From positions 124,001 through 188,000 of the forward strand of contig AORU01000002.1 in the NCBI GenBank assembly GCA_000344275.1: DNA of 64,000 bases, written 5' to 3'. This stretch comes from Streptococcus oralis subsp. tigurinus AZ_3a (lineage in GTDB: Bacteria > Bacillota > Bacilli > Lactobacillales > Streptococcaceae). The notes beneath the pieces are model-generated. The model saw only the letters and a list, made by a program, of their open reading frames with translations, was not told the origin of the DNA and made no database searches. This document shows positions 47,601 through 57,576 of this stretch, one piece after another (the stretch's first letter is position 1; each line of letters starts with the position of its first letter). Position numbers and translations under genes: made by a program.

Positions 47601-50600
47601 AAACTTCCCATAAACCGTTAAGGGAATCCAACGTGAGCCAATCCGATAATCAATATCCGCAAGGGTCACTCGTTGCGGTCTGACACCCTCCAATAAATCC
47701 TGATAGTAAGTCCAATTAAAATCATGATTATCCTGTTTAATCAGAATATCGATCACCTCTAATTTTGTGAGGATATCCCCTGAGAGAAATTCCTGACGAG
47801 ACACATAAGCCACTTCACCCTCTTGTAAATACCTCTCAGGGTCAGGAATAATCTGGTCGTTCAACTCTTCAATCAAGTCTTCTTTTGTCACATTCGAATA
47901 GATGGACATCATGTAATCCAAATCCACGCCACGGCCATCTGCTAAGCTCGAATTGAGAGCATCAAGGGCGGTGCTAACCTCTGTCACTTCTTTTTCAGGA
48001 CGGACAAGGGCTTTTTCAAAGGCAAGGGACTTGGTATAGATGACGGTTTTCCCACTTGGGTCAAGTCCTTCATCTTCTAAACTAGCTAAAAGTGAATACT
48101 TGTCGTCACTATCAAAGAGGTTGCGGTTAACAGAACTATTCAAATAGCCATAACGTTTCACAAAACCATCATAGGACTGATTGAGTTTTCCAAGGAGTCG
48201 TGTGAACTCTTCCTTGTCATAATCATAATAACGCTGAATGGTAATGACCTCTTGATAGGCATTTCGGATATCCACCATCCCTTTAATCCGTGCAACTTCT
48301 TTCTCAGAGAGAGGGGCTTCATAAAAGACGGTCTTTTTATAATACCCTTTAAATTGCCCTCGTTTCGTAGGTTCCTCGGTTACATAAACATCTAGGGCGG
48401 TGCTATCTGTAACCTCTAAGGCATTAAAGCGGTCAATTTGTTTTTGAGAGTGCTTGGTATCCCAAGCCTGAAATGTTCCTTCTTCATCGACATAGTAGCT
48501 GATGTCTTCTGTCTTTGTCCCCACACGAATGCCCTTATTGTCACGATAATAAATCGTGGAATCCTTGTATCCAAAGCTATACTGTTCAAGGCTCTCTCTG
48601 ATTTCAGGAGGAATTGAGCTATCAATAATCTGTCTTGCCATCACATCGGGATGGATAATGATTTCAGAAGATTCAACGACCCTAGGCGCTTTGACCTGTT
48701 TCAGAGCAGATTGAACTCTCGCTATTAAGTTATCAGAATCACTTTTAACCGACAGGGTTCCTCCATTAAAGTTTCTCACCTCATACGTTCCAAGAACCTG
48801 AGCATTATACTCCCCATCAAAATAAGGATTAAGCCAAATACGGTCGTCTTTGTCATAACGAATAGAACCTGAGAAAGCAAGATCATCTGCCTGATACCCT
48901 TTGTCTAAGTGCTTTTGGAAGAACAACAAATCGGTTGTAACAGTCGTTCCTGCAATAGCTTTAAAGGCACTATCTGGTAATCTGATTCCACCAAGAAAGT
49001 CGGTTGTTTCACGAATATCCTGTAAGATGTTCTCTGTTCGTTTGTCCATTGTTCCAGTTGAGGAGATAATGGCGACCTGTCCACCATCATGTACCAAGTC
49101 AAGTGATTTTTTGACAAAATAATCATGAATCATATAGGGCTTATCATAGCGAGTATCGGCGATACGGCTATTGGCAAAGGGCACATTTGAAATGACCAAG
49201 TCAAAACTGTTATCATTAAACGGAACTGTCTCAAAGCCTTTGACTTCAATATGGACATTTGGGTGAAGGGCTTTCGCAATCGCTCCTGTCATGCTATCTA
49301 ACTCGACACCATACAGCTCACTCGTTTCTCTCAAATGAGCTGGCATGGCCGCAAAGAAATTCCCTGTTCCCATAGAAGGGTCTAAGATTTTACCACCTGT
49401 AAAACCATCTTGTTCCAACTTCTCCCACATCTGACGGATAATAGCTGGGTCTGTGTAATAGGCAGTTAGAGAGGATTGTTTCATATCGGAATATTCTTTT
49501 TCTGTAACCAGGGCTTTCAGTTCCTCACGTTCCTTCGCATACTTAGGGTTATACTCGTCAAAGAAGTCATTAGCTAAACCACCCCAACCAACATATTTGG
49601 CAAGCAACACCTGTTCACGTGATGTCGCTTGACGGTGTTCTCTTTCAAGGGTTTTGACCAAACGAATGGCAGCCACATTGGTTTCTACCTTATCTCTAGC
49701 CGATTTAGGGTAAAAGTCTGTCAAGTCTTCTGGAAAGTGAAAATCAACTGCAGGAATGACCTCACTCTCGGTACTTTCAGACACATTAACAGTTTCAAGA
49801 TTTTCACTACCTACCTCTTCTATGATGTCTTCCCTTATAGGTGATGGTTCAGAAATCATATCTTTAGAAACTAATTCCTTCGTATCGTCCTCTTCCATAA
49901 AGGAGAAAAGGTCTAGCTCGGTACTACTTTCTTCTACTGTATCTTGGTTTTCAGAGACGCTTATAGCACTATCGGGCTCTTCTTTTTCTAAAACTTGATA
50001 ACTGACTTCTCGCTCTTCTGCTGCCTTAGACGAAACGATATCAGGGTCTTCTACCTCTTTCATCTCCTCAGAAGGGATATGTAGTGCTTGTGTGATTTCT
50101 TCTAGTGTTCGTAGGTAAAGGACTGGATTTTGTTCAATCAATTCCGTATAACCATTCTGAAGTTCAATTCTGATTAAACCGTTCAGATTAGCATCCTCAA
50201 TCCCCAAAACCTGAAACGCCTGTCCTTTGTAAGACACCATAGACCCAATAGGGTACTGTTCTAACAGGTCTTGAACCAATGAATTCTCTGGTGTGACTTG
50301 GGAAACGTTTGTTTCTTCTTTAGGTTGCGCTATTGTTTCTTGCCACTCTCTAAAACTGAGGTCAGGCTCTTTTAACTTCTGTTTTTCAAAAGTTATTGCC
50401 TCATCCAGTGTTAAAGTGTCCTGTAAAAAAGCAAATACCATTGGTCTTAAGGCTTCTAAGTCAAGCTGACTGGTCAAGAAGTACCTTGCCTTGTCATGAG
50501 TTAAGCCCATTTGAAGGAGTTCCGTAGCTAAAGCAAGTTGAGTGACTGACGCATGAGCGTATTCACCTAAGAGTAACAAGTCTTTATCCTTTAAGCGGAA

Positions 50601-51647
50601 ACGCCCAGTCGCATCTAATAAGACGCCTAACTGCCGGGGCTCAACTTGAGAAAGGTCAATCCCTAGGTCATTGAGTTGATTTCGATTTTCAGCTAAAATC
50701 GTCTGCCCCATCTCGTCTAGGACTGACTCCTCCAAAGAAGTAAGAGGGCGTTGTAGCTCATAAGCTGACCCATCTGCTTCCAAATAGGTAAGCAAGGTAT
50801 CACCGTCATAAACTGGGGTCATTTCCATCTCAACATCAAAATCGCCACGTCTAAAGTTTGGGTATTTGGGGCGGTCGTTTCGGACTTGGTCAAAATGGCT
50901 GAGTATCTCATATTTTTGAGATAGACTTAATTTTTCATAGGCTGGTAAGTGTTTTGTTTGCCCCGTTCGTAAATCTAGTTGAGAAAGATCTTCATCGAGC
51001 CTTGCCATTAAAAGTGGCCCGTCTTCATGAAAGGTCATTTCCTGAAAGGTCTCTGGTTCAATAGCATCTTGAACAATTACTGCATCCGAAACCATCACTT
51101 CATTTTCTTCAAAAACCTCAGCCTGAGAGGCTGCCATTTCGGGTTCATAGGTCAAGAGAAACTGTTCAATGTCGCGACTAATTCGGTCAGACAGGTTATT
51201 GGCTACTCGATACACATTAACCAAGTTAGCACCTCTTCCATTATTCAAAAGAGAACTCACTGAAATAGACTGATAGGTTCCTTCTTGGTCTAAAAGATGA
51301 AAGCGTGTTGCAAGGTTAAAGAGAGCCACTTCAATGACTAAAGACTTCTCCTCATCCGTTAATTGAGTAAGTTTTTTGAGACCAGCTTGACCAAAGGTTT
51401 GGGTGTACGTCACTAGGTCACTCACTTCATCAGAGGTACTAGCTTGCACAAAAGCAGCAACTTCAGTTTCAAAAGTCACCACTTGAATGGGGGTCTGTTG
51501 CCTATCCTTTTGCGTCATAAAATTAAGGAGTAAGTTCTCCCAAGGTTCATCAAAGTGTTCTGATTGATAGTGTAAGAATGTTTCTAATAGGTTATTGTCA
51601 CGAGGAATAGTCGCTCGCAACATCTGTAATAAGTGTTCTTGATTCAT
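44673..51647 (-). CDS. Giant methylase-SNF2 helicase ICE protein
   Basis: The 2324 residues (ATG at 51647 after GGAGG) combine an acidic N-terminal region, an adenine methylase domain (DPSMGTGNF, then SNVPF in place of NPPF) near residues 750-900 and a SNF2 helicase near 1530-2050 (HEVGSGKTLTMLGAG, VDEAHHFKN, ATGTPVSNS, QRNGRLIRQG), ending in a coiled-coil. This is the conserved SNF2 protein of ICESa2603-type elements. It may protect or process the incoming ICE DNA, possibly against restriction. All helicase motifs appear intact. The substitution in the methylase NPPF motif should be weighed before assigning methylation activity. Confidence 0.92.
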   Translation of the reverse strand: MNQEHLLQMLRATIPRDNNLLETFLHYQSEHFDEPWENLLLNFMTQKDRQQTPIQVVTFETEVAAFVQASTSDEVSDLVTYTQTFGQAGLKKLTQLTDEEKSLVIEVALFNLATRFHLLDQEGTYQSISVSSLLNNGRGANLVNVYRVANNLSDRISRDIEQFLLTYEPEMAASQAEVFEENEVMVSDAVIVQDAIEPETFQEMTFHEDGPLLMARLDEDLSQLDLRTGQTKHLPAYEKLSLSQKYEILSHFDQVRNDRPKYPNFRRGDFDVEMEMTPVYDGDTLLTYLEADGSAYELQRPLTSLEESVLDEMGQTILAENRNQLNDLGIDLSQVEPRQLGVLLDATGRFRLKDKDLLLLGEYAHASVTQLALATELLQMGLTHDKARYFLTSQLDLEALRPMVFAFLQDTLTLDEAITFEKQKLKEPDLSFREWQETIAQPKEETNVSQVTPENSLVQDLLEQYPIGSMVSYKGQAFQVLGIEDANLNGLIRIELQNGYTELIEQNPVLYLRTLEEITQALHIPSEEMKEVEDPDIVSSKAAEEREVSYQVLEKEEPDSAISVSENQDTVEESSTELDLFSFMEEDDTKELVSKDMISEPSPIREDIIEEVGSENLETVNVSESTESEVIPAVDFHFPEDLTDFYPKSARDKVETNVAAIRLVKTLEREHRQATSREQVLLAKYVGWGGLANDFFDEYNPKYAKEREELKALVTEKEYSDMKQSSLTAYYTDPAIIRQMWEKLEQDGFTGGKILDPSMGTGNFFAAMPAHLRETSELYGVELDSMTGAIAKALHPNVHIEVKGFETVPFNDNSFDLVISNVPFANSRIADTRYDKPYMIHDYFVKKSLDLVHDGGQVAIISSTGTMDKRTENILQDIRETTDFLGGIRLPDSAFKAIAGTTVTTDLLFFQKHLDKGYQADDLAFSGSIRYDKDDRIWLNPYFDGEYNAQVLGTYEVRNFNGGTLSVKSDSDNLIARVQSALKQVKAPRVVESSEIIIHPDVMARQIIDSSIPPEIRESLEQYSFGYKDSTIYYRDNKGIRVGTKTEDISYYVDEEGTFQAWDTKHSQKQIDRFNALEVTDSTALDVYVTEEPTKRGQFKGYYKKTVFYEAPLSEKEVARIKGMVDIRNAYQEVITIQRYYDYDKEEFTRLLGKLNQSYDGFVKRYGYLNSSVNRNLFDSDDKYSLLASLEDEGLDPSGKTVIYTKSLAFEKALVRPEKEVTEVSTALDALNSSLADGRGVDLDYMMSIYSNVTKEDLIEELNDQIIPDPERYLQEGEVAYVSRQEFLSGDILTKLEVIDILIKQDNHDFNWTYYQDLLEGVRPQRVTLADIDYRIGSRWIPLTVYGKFAYETFMGRTYDLMDQELETVLDVSPIDGTLSYQSKFAFMYSTAADRSLGVPVSRYDSGRKIFENLLNSNQPTITKQMEEGGKKKNVTDVEKTTVLRAKETEIQDLFQDFVSRYPDVQQLIEETYNNLYNRTVSKVYDGSRLEIDGLAQNISLRPHQKNAIQRIVEEKRTLLAHEVGSGKTLTMLGAGFKLKELGMVHKPLYVVPSSLTAQFGQEIMKFFPTKKVYVTTKKDFAKAKRKQFVSRIITGDYDAIVIGDSQFEKIPMSQEKQLTYIQDKLDQLRDIKQGSDNNYTVKEAERSIKGLETQLEELQKLERDTFIEFENLGIDFLFVDEAHHFKNIRPITGLGNVAGITHTTSKKNVDMEMKVRQVQAEHGDRNIVFATGTPVSNSISELYTMMSYIQPDVLERYQVSNFDSWVGAFGNIENSMELAPTGDKYQPKKRFKKFVNLPELMRIYKETADIQTSDMLDLPVPEAKVIAVESELTEAQKYYLEELVDRSDAIKSGSVDPSEDNMLKITGEARKLAIDMRLIDPAYTLSDNQKILQVVDNVERIYREGEVDKATQMIFSDIGTPKSKEEGFDVYNELKDLLVDRGIPREEIAFVHDANTDEKKNSLSRKVNSGEVRILMASTEKGGTGLNVQARMKAVHHLDVPWRPSDITQRNGRLIRQGNQHQEVDIYHYITKGSFDNYLWQTQENKLKYITQIMTSKDPVRSAEDIDEQTMTASDFKALATGNPYLKLKMELENELTVLENQKRAFHRSKDEYRYTITYCEKHLPALEKRLSQYDRDIAQSLATKHLDFAMTFDNQLIDNRAEAGDYLRKLITYNRSETKKVRTLASFRGFELKMATRGLSDPLPETVSLTIIGDNQYSVALDLKSDVGTIQRINNAIDHILDDQEKTEEMANNLKDKLAVAKVEVEKSFPKEKDYQLVKAKYHVLAPLVEKEAEIEEIDSALATFNQEISSHTKKEEILLEL

Positions 51648-51660
51648 TGTTTCCTCCAAA

Positions 51661-51690
51661 CAAAAAGGGGCTGAGAAAGGTTCTCAGCCC
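51661..51690 (-). terminator. Terminator between the 183-aa gene and the SNF2 gene
   Basis: GGGCTGAGAA and TTCTCAGCCC form a perfect 10-bp stem with a 3-nt loop on the minus strand, followed by CTTTTTG. It lies 6 bp after the 183-aa gene and directly before the Shine-Dalgarno of the SNF2 gene. Confidence 0.75.
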
Positions 51691-51696
51691 ACTGCT

Positions 51697-52248
51697 TTAA
51701 TCTAGGACCAAGGCGCTTTGGTCTTTTTGGGATGGCATGGTGTCTAAGAGACTTGCCACATAATGTTGTAAGAAATGGCTTTCCTGGTCTAGCAAGTCCT
51801 TTTGAAGAGCAATCAGCGTGACATCTCCAAAATAATCCTGACTCGTGAGAGCTAAATCCTTTTGGATAATGTCCTGCAGGGTTTCTAAGGTTAAAGATGA
51901 ATAATCATCACTGTCTAACAGGTCATAGGTTTCAAGCGTTTCAGAAATACTATTTGAAGTGATGGTCTCCATAATAAAACTAGCCCCTTCACCTTGACGA
52001 TACAGTTTTTCTAACAAGTCCGTTAGTTCTTTTTTTAACTGTTCCTGATAGCCTTCTGCTTTAAGGCGTAGGTCATCACTAATCAATGACAAGTCATCAA
52101 TGTCCATAAAGTCTTGATAGAGGTGATCTAATATTGGTTGATTCTGAACACTTAACTCCATGGTTAGAAAGGCTTTGACTAAATCTTTGTAGTTTTCTCT
52201 TGCCATCTCAGAGAGGGTTTTAGAAATCGACTCATAAGTCCAAGTCAT
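51697..52248 (-). CDS. Hypothetical ICE protein
   Basis: The 183 residues are helical and acidic ([55 protein letters not shown]). It overlaps the 64-aa gene by 17 bp, so both are read from one transcript. Similar proteins sit between the adhesin and the SNF2 gene in related ICEs (DUF5962-like). No function is known to me. Confidence 0.7.
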   Translation of the reverse strand: MTWTYESISKTLSEMARENYKDLVKAFLTMELSVQNQPILDHLYQDFMDIDDLSLISDDLRLKAEGYQEQLKKELTDLLEKLYRQGEGASFIMETITSNSISETLETYDLLDSDDYSSLTLETLQDIIQKDLALTSQDYFGDVTLIALQKDLLDQESHFLQHYVASLLDTMPSQKDQSALVLD

Positions 52249-52426
52249 AGCTTCTCTCCTTGCATTGATGGTGATTTGGATTCAAGCCTTGTTGCACTTC
52301 TTCCAAATCTGTTTGCCCGTCACCATCCGTATCAGGACTCAATGGATTGGTGCCTAAGGCTAATTCTTGAGCATCCGTTAAGCCGTCATTGTCTGAATCT
52401 TTCGTGTACATGTTTTTGAGTTCCAT
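52232..52426 (-). CDS. Thrombospondin type 3 repeat small protein
   Basis: The 64-residue protein consists mainly of two Asp-rich calcium-binding repeats ([24 protein letters not shown]) with the LGTNPLSP spacer typical of thrombospondin type 3 modules. It has no signal peptide, so a surface role is unclear. It begins directly after the adhesin stop with AGGAGG and overlaps the next gene. It may be a detached piece of a surface protein or a calcium-sensing accessory. Confidence 0.75.
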   Translation of the reverse strand: MELKNMYTKDSDNDGLTDAQELALGTNPLSPDTDGDGQTDLEEVQQGLNPNHHQCKERSYDLDL

Positions 52427-55400
52427 CTAGTTTTCCTCCTGTTTTCGTTTAGAAAGACCATAAGCCAAGCCTAGCAACAAACCTCCTCCAACTAAACCTA
52501 ACAGTGAGTAACCTTCCCCTGTATTTGGTAAGCTACTATCTGGGACAGGTGCTTCTGCTGTTTGAATTGGCGGTTGTGGTGAGGTTGGTTGATTCGGAGT
52601 TGGTACTTCTGGTTCAGGCGTAGTCGTTGTCACCGTATTGGAACTAATGGTATAGCCATTCACGGTATGGTCATAAGTATTTTTGACCTCTCCAGCCGCA
52701 ACTCGCTTCATCTGTAAATACACATCTGCCTGAAAGCTTGTGTCATCTGAAAGGCTATCTAAGAAGTCCTTATCAAATTGAATGGTCACAAGTCCTTTGT
52801 CAGTATCGACCTGTTGAAGGGTGTACTTCGTGACTTCTGTTCCTTTTGGTAAGACTGTTCCATCTTTTAAGGTCACATCGACCAAAGTATAAGCCTTGTA
52901 AACACCGTTGTATTCGTCGTACGCCTCATCGTAATCATCGTTAAAACGGTAATCAATCAGTGGCGTTGCACGATGATTTGGAATGAGAGAACCTACTAAA
53001 CGGTAATTAAAGACCTGATTCAAAGCAACCTCTTTTCCATCAAGGCTCTTGTCCTTTTGAGAAAGGTCCACCACCACATCTTTTTGCGGGTCTAGTTTTG
53101 GCACATTGTTCACAACTGTTTCTGTCACATAAGCCATGCCAAAGTCAATCTGATAAGCGGTATTGGCATACTCACCCCCAGTTTTGACCAGTTCATTTTT
53201 GAGTGTCATTGGTGTGGTGACAACCAAGGTTTGACCAGTTTTGACATAAGTCTCAAAGAAGGCTTTTGGATCATCTGCGCTAAAGACCTGAATCGCACCT
53301 TTTGGAATAAACTGACGTTTGGCCATAGCTTCTTGAACGACTTTAGGAGCTTCTGATAAACTAGCATAGACTTTAACGGAAATCCCTTTAGCAAGCTGTC
53401 CAACCTTATCCATAACCTGAACACCTTCTGAATTAAGCTCTAGAGATTCTTCGGGGTAATCGTCCACCATATAAAAACCTTTCGCAAGGACATCACTTGT
53501 TACCACCATATCCTTATACTGACTGTAATCTAAGGCCACCTTATAGTAGTTAACAGTATTTGGCAGAACTGTCTTACCGTCAATGGTAATACCTTTGTCA
53601 TTAGTGTTATGCTTACTTGGTTTAACCACTGGAACGGAGTTAGTCACCGTGTTAGTTTCATAGGCTTGGCCAAAGTCTACTTGATAGGCTACATTTTCAT
53701 AAGTCTTCCCTGAGTTAACCAACTCCTCACGAACCGTCATCGGCAGCATCATAGTAATGTTTTGTCCTTTACTCACATAGCTATCATAAAAGGCTTGTGG
53801 ATCTTCTGGCATAAAGACTTGGAAAACACCTTTAGGGTGAATCTTGCGTTTTGAAAGGGCGGCTTGTAAGGCTTGTGGGGCTTCCGATAGGCTAGTATAG
53901 GTTTTCACGGTAATGCCTGTAACCGCTTTGCCGTCAGATGTGACCAGCTGCACAGCTTTTGAATCTGGTATTACGGCTTCTTCTGGATAATCATCCACAA
54001 AGTAGAACCCTTGTGCAATGCGGTCTTTATCTGCTTTTATCCCACGATACTGATCCAAATCCCAAGTTAAGGTATAGTAATTTTGTGAACCAACAAGCAT
54101 GGGTTTGCCATTGATATCCACCTTGTCTTTGTTGAGATTTTGTTTTTTAGGGGTCGGATAAACTAAAGTATTGACAACCTCATCGGTTTCATAGCCATTA
54201 CCAAAATCCACTTGGTAGGCTTTATTTCTATAGGTTGTCGTTTGACCATAAAGACTATCCTTAACCGTCATTTTTGTCAGGAGCTTCAAAGACGTTCCTG
54301 TTTTGACATACTGGTCATAAAAAGCTTGGTTATCATCAGGCATGAATACTTGGAAAGCCCCTTTTGGCGTAATCTTGGCATGGGCCAGTTTGTCTTGGAG
54401 GTCTTTTGGAGCTTCTGATAGAGACGTATAAGCCTTAACAGAAATCCCTGACACTGTCTTGCCATCAAGGGTCGTGATGGTTGTTCCTTTATCTACCAAG
54501 TCAAGAACTTCTTCTGGGTAATCATCCACAAAGAAGAAGCCGCGTGCGATAGTCTCCTTAGACGAGCTATCGCCTTTATATTGATCTAAATCCCAAGTCA
54601 AATGGTAGTGATTGGTTGTCCCAAGAGCCACAACGGTATCATTGATGACGACACCATCACCATTTTTATTTTCTTTCTTAGGTTTAATGCGACCAGTCGT
54701 TTCCCCATCTCCTGGTGTGCGAACAGTAACAACATTTGATGTCACGGTGTAGGCATTTTGTGTTCCTTTATTCATCAAGAGCTTGTAACTATTAGAATAA
54801 GTTGCTCCATCATTTTGAAGGCTGCCATAGAGTTTTGGGGCTACCAGTTGGTAAGATTTGGTTAAGTCTTTATTGACCTCTTGAAGCAAAGGTTCTTTGG
54901 CAGTCAAGGTCGCAAAGTTCTTAGCCTCGTTAAAGGCAAGGGTATAGTTTTCGTTTTCTGCTTGTGTTTTTTCCTTATCAAGGACATAACCTGCTGGTAG
55001 GTAGTCTTCAAACGTAAGGCTAGTTGTTTTAGCACGATTTGAAGAGAATGCCTCTACCATCAGCGGGTAAATAACCGTTGAAGCTTTGGCGACCGTTTTG
55101 TCGTGAAGGTTAGCTTGGTCTGTATTGACCACTTCTTTCATAATTTCTGGAGTCGTGGTTAAACGGTAATCATGGTAATGAACCGTTGGCACTGCTGGAA
55201 CTTTTGGTAAAGGTTTTGGATTAGGAGCTTTAGGCAATGTTACCTTTGTCACCGTTAAGCTAGGTTGCGTTACGTTTTCTAATGGTTTTTCCTTAAAGGT
55301 TACAGGTGGTTCTGGTGTGAACGTTTTTGGAACAAAGGTTTTTGGAGTCACCTTGATAGGGTCAGGAACAGGATCCAGTTTTGGCATGACATGTGGTTTC

Positions 55401-57334
55401 GGACTGTATGGTTTAACCGTTCGTGCGACTGGCAGTGTGTTTAAGGCAAACCAATACGTTAAGCCCACCTGTTGCGGCATATCCCCTTGCCCAAAGGTTA
55501 CCGTATAGGTATTCCCTGAGGTCACTGTTGAAACAATGGCTCCCTTGTAAGCATAGCGACTGGCTGTGGTATCCCATTCTTCTGGTAAATTTAGGTCACT
55601 GGCTCGGTTTGAGCCAAGAGAACGAGCTAGACCTTCATCCGTCACTTGAATTGTTGAGCCATTGATAGGAACAAATTTTCCTGATGTGTCCTTAACATAC
55701 TCTAAACCAATATCGTTATGGTTAAGCGATGAATGGGTAAAGACACCCGGTTTTTCCTTGGTAAAGGTTACTTGTGAGCCATCTTCCAAGAAATACCTCG
55801 CTTTGACACGAAATTCCATCTTGTCTGTTCGCCAATTTCCTGTTCCATCGTTACGGTAGGCGATAAAGCCTTCCGTTGGGTCATTTGGAACGACTAATTT
55901 AACAGCATTTGTGCCAGCTGGAGAGACGAGATTGGTAATATCATAGGTAACGCTGCTAATCTTCTTCCCATCAAAGCTAGCATTCTTCAGATTATGATAA
56001 GTGAAGGAGAGTGTTTCCCCAGTTTTGAAGCTATCATAGACAAAGAAGCCCGTAGAATCTAAGATTTTAGAATAGCCACCAAGCATGGCGTCACCTGTCG
56101 ATATAATACGATCTGGATTGCGAGTATCAGCCCCATGTTTAGCTTGTGGCTCACCATTATTCAGATTTAGAGCCTGAGCAAGAGCTTCTGAGATATAGCC
56201 TTCTTCCCCTTTTGAAATCTCTGCCAAATCACGCTTATAACGCTCCATTTCTTTGGCATTATATGTGTCAATGGCGTCATTTTCTTTCTTGGCTGCTTCT
56301 TCTTTTTCCTTGTTGCGTTTCGTGATAGCTGCAATCTCAGCTTCACGGTCTGTCACTAATTTTTGTTGGTTCTTATTATAGGCATCAACAGCAGTTTGAC
56401 CTGCTTTGTTCGCAGCATCAATAGCTGCCTGTCCGTCTTGATTGCGTTTTGCGATGGCGTCATTTTCTTCTTTTGCCTTGGCAAGACCTTCCTCATTTTC
56501 CTTTTGGATGAGAAGGTTCTTTGCGACAATAGCGTCCACAGCTTTCTTCTTAGCAAGATAGTCTGACAGATTGGCTTGGTTTTGCTTATCAATCGTTGCG
56601 ATGGAAGCTACATAGTTCTTATAATCAGAAATTTGCGAGCCATCACCTGATGAGACCGTTTGTGTTTTAACCGTCACATTGGCGTTAGGGTCTTGGTTTT
56701 TTACAGTCGAAACCTTATCATCAACGGAATGATTTAAGGTATTTCCAGCTTGAGTGGCTTCTTTATGACTGACCTCTAGTGCAGCATTTTCTTTTTCAAC
56801 ACGTGTTTTATCTTGTTCATAAGTTGCTTTATCAGCTTGATAGGTCGCTGTTACTTGACCAATAGCTTGAGCTTGTTTAGAAGCATCCGCTTCTGCCTTA
56901 GCTAATTGTTGGTCTGTTTCCTTTGCGGAAGTGGTATTCCCCAAATCCATAGGCTTATCTTGAACTGTTGTCACCCCTTCAACTTTGGCGTTATTAACTA
57001 CTTGCGTCACTGTGTCATGTGGGACTGTTACCGCAATTGCACCGTCTGATTGACCAGTAGAAGCAAGACTATTTGTCTGTTCTGTAACTGGAGCTGGCTG
57101 TGCTTGAGGTAAATTGGTCGCAGGATTATCAGTCACTTGTACCGTTTCGGCAACTGGTTTAGTCGAAGCAACTTCATCTGCCTGTGCGACAGAACCGCCC
57201 CATGCGACAACGGCAGTCACCATTGTTCCAAGAGCAACCGAACAAAGGGTGCGATACTTTTTACTTTTACGAAAAACGTGCTTTTCAGCTTTTTCCTGAT
57301 TCACTAAAAAGTGATGATGGCATTGTTTTGTCAT
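52427..57334 (-). CDS. Antigen I/II-family surface adhesin
   Basis: From ATG at 57334 the protein has 1635 residues. It starts with a FRKSKKYRTL export signal and hydrophobic core (LGTMVTAVVAWGG). An alanine-rich coiled-coil follows (QAIGQVTATYQADKATYEQD). Next come a V region, a Pro-rich segment (KPYSPKPHVMPKLDPVPDP), three tandem C-terminal domains each beginning like NHYHLTWDLDQY and FFFVDDYPEE, a further C3-like domain, and LPNTG with a membrane helix and basic tail for sortase anchoring. Antigen I/II proteins bind salivary and host glycoproteins. In ICESa2603-type elements it is standard cargo in the transfer region and may promote contact between mating cells. Confidence 0.93.
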   Translation of the reverse strand: MTKQCHHHFLVNQEKAEKHVFRKSKKYRTLCSVALGTMVTAVVAWGGSVAQADEVASTKPVAETVQVTDNPATNLPQAQPAPVTEQTNSLASTGQSDGAIAVTVPHDTVTQVVNNAKVEGVTTVQDKPMDLGNTTSAKETDQQLAKAEADASKQAQAIGQVTATYQADKATYEQDKTRVEKENAALEVSHKEATQAGNTLNHSVDDKVSTVKNQDPNANVTVKTQTVSSGDGSQISDYKNYVASIATIDKQNQANLSDYLAKKKAVDAIVAKNLLIQKENEEGLAKAKEENDAIAKRNQDGQAAIDAANKAGQTAVDAYNKNQQKLVTDREAEIAAITKRNKEKEEAAKKENDAIDTYNAKEMERYKRDLAEISKGEEGYISEALAQALNLNNGEPQAKHGADTRNPDRIISTGDAMLGGYSKILDSTGFFVYDSFKTGETLSFTYHNLKNASFDGKKISSVTYDITNLVSPAGTNAVKLVVPNDPTEGFIAYRNDGTGNWRTDKMEFRVKARYFLEDGSQVTFTKEKPGVFTHSSLNHNDIGLEYVKDTSGKFVPINGSTIQVTDEGLARSLGSNRASDLNLPEEWDTTASRYAYKGAIVSTVTSGNTYTVTFGQGDMPQQVGLTYWFALNTLPVARTVKPYSPKPHVMPKLDPVPDPIKVTPKTFVPKTFTPEPPVTFKEKPLENVTQPSLTVTKVTLPKAPNPKPLPKVPAVPTVHYHDYRLTTTPEIMKEVVNTDQANLHDKTVAKASTVIYPLMVEAFSSNRAKTTSLTFEDYLPAGYVLDKEKTQAENENYTLAFNEAKNFATLTAKEPLLQEVNKDLTKSYQLVAPKLYGSLQNDGATYSNSYKLLMNKGTQNAYTVTSNVVTVRTPGDGETTGRIKPKKENKNGDGVVINDTVVALGTTNHYHLTWDLDQYKGDSSSKETIARGFFFVDDYPEEVLDLVDKGTTITTLDGKTVSGISVKAYTSLSEAPKDLQDKLAHAKITPKGAFQVFMPDDNQAFYDQYVKTGTSLKLLTKMTVKDSLYGQTTTYRNKAYQVDFGNGYETDEVVNTLVYPTPKKQNLNKDKVDINGKPMLVGSQNYYTLTWDLDQYRGIKADKDRIAQGFYFVDDYPEEAVIPDSKAVQLVTSDGKAVTGITVKTYTSLSEAPQALQAALSKRKIHPKGVFQVFMPEDPQAFYDSYVSKGQNITMMLPMTVREELVNSGKTYENVAYQVDFGQAYETNTVTNSVPVVKPSKHNTNDKGITIDGKTVLPNTVNYYKVALDYSQYKDMVVTSDVLAKGFYMVDDYPEESLELNSEGVQVMDKVGQLAKGISVKVYASLSEAPKVVQEAMAKRQFIPKGAIQVFSADDPKAFFETYVKTGQTLVVTTPMTLKNELVKTGGEYANTAYQIDFGMAYVTETVVNNVPKLDPQKDVVVDLSQKDKSLDGKEVALNQVFNYRLVGSLIPNHRATPLIDYRFNDDYDEAYDEYNGVYKAYTLVDVTLKDGTVLPKGTEVTKYTLQQVDTDKGLVTIQFDKDFLDSLSDDTSFQADVYLQMKRVAAGEVKNTYDHTVNGYTISSNTVTTTTPEPEVPTPNQPTSPQPPIQTAEAPVPDSSLPNTGEGYSLLGLVGGGLLLGLAYGLSKRKQEEN

Positions 57335-57434
57335 AGAAAAACCTTCTTTTCTTTTGATGTGTAGTAACAAGTTGTCACTCTTATCCCATCATAAAAAAGA
57401 AGCCTTGATTTTATTATCACAGAAATTGAAAACA

Positions 57435-57475
57435 AAAAGAAAAGAGGCTATCGGTTAGAACATCCGATAACTTCT
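57435..57475 (-). terminator. Terminator upstream of the adhesin
   Basis: TATCGG and CCGATA with matching outer bases pair on the minus strand around an 8-nt loop and are followed by TTTTCTTTTTG. It isolates the adhesin gene from the genes upstream. Confidence 0.65.
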
Positions 57476-57499
57476 AAACAATAATTATAAATAAAAAAA

Positions 57500-57528
57500 T
57501 GGGAGGGCTGACGCATCAGACCCTCCCA
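57500..57528 (-). terminator. Terminator after the Abi gene
   Basis: TGGGAGGG and CCCTCCCA form a strong G/C-rich stem with a 13-nt loop on the minus strand, then ATTTTTTTATTTATA. It starts about 50 bp after the Abi stop (57577). Together with 57435-57475 it makes a double terminator. Confidence 0.75.
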
Positions 57529-57576
57529 GACGTGACGAGCACGCCCCAATTCGATATAACTATATTACCACTAATT

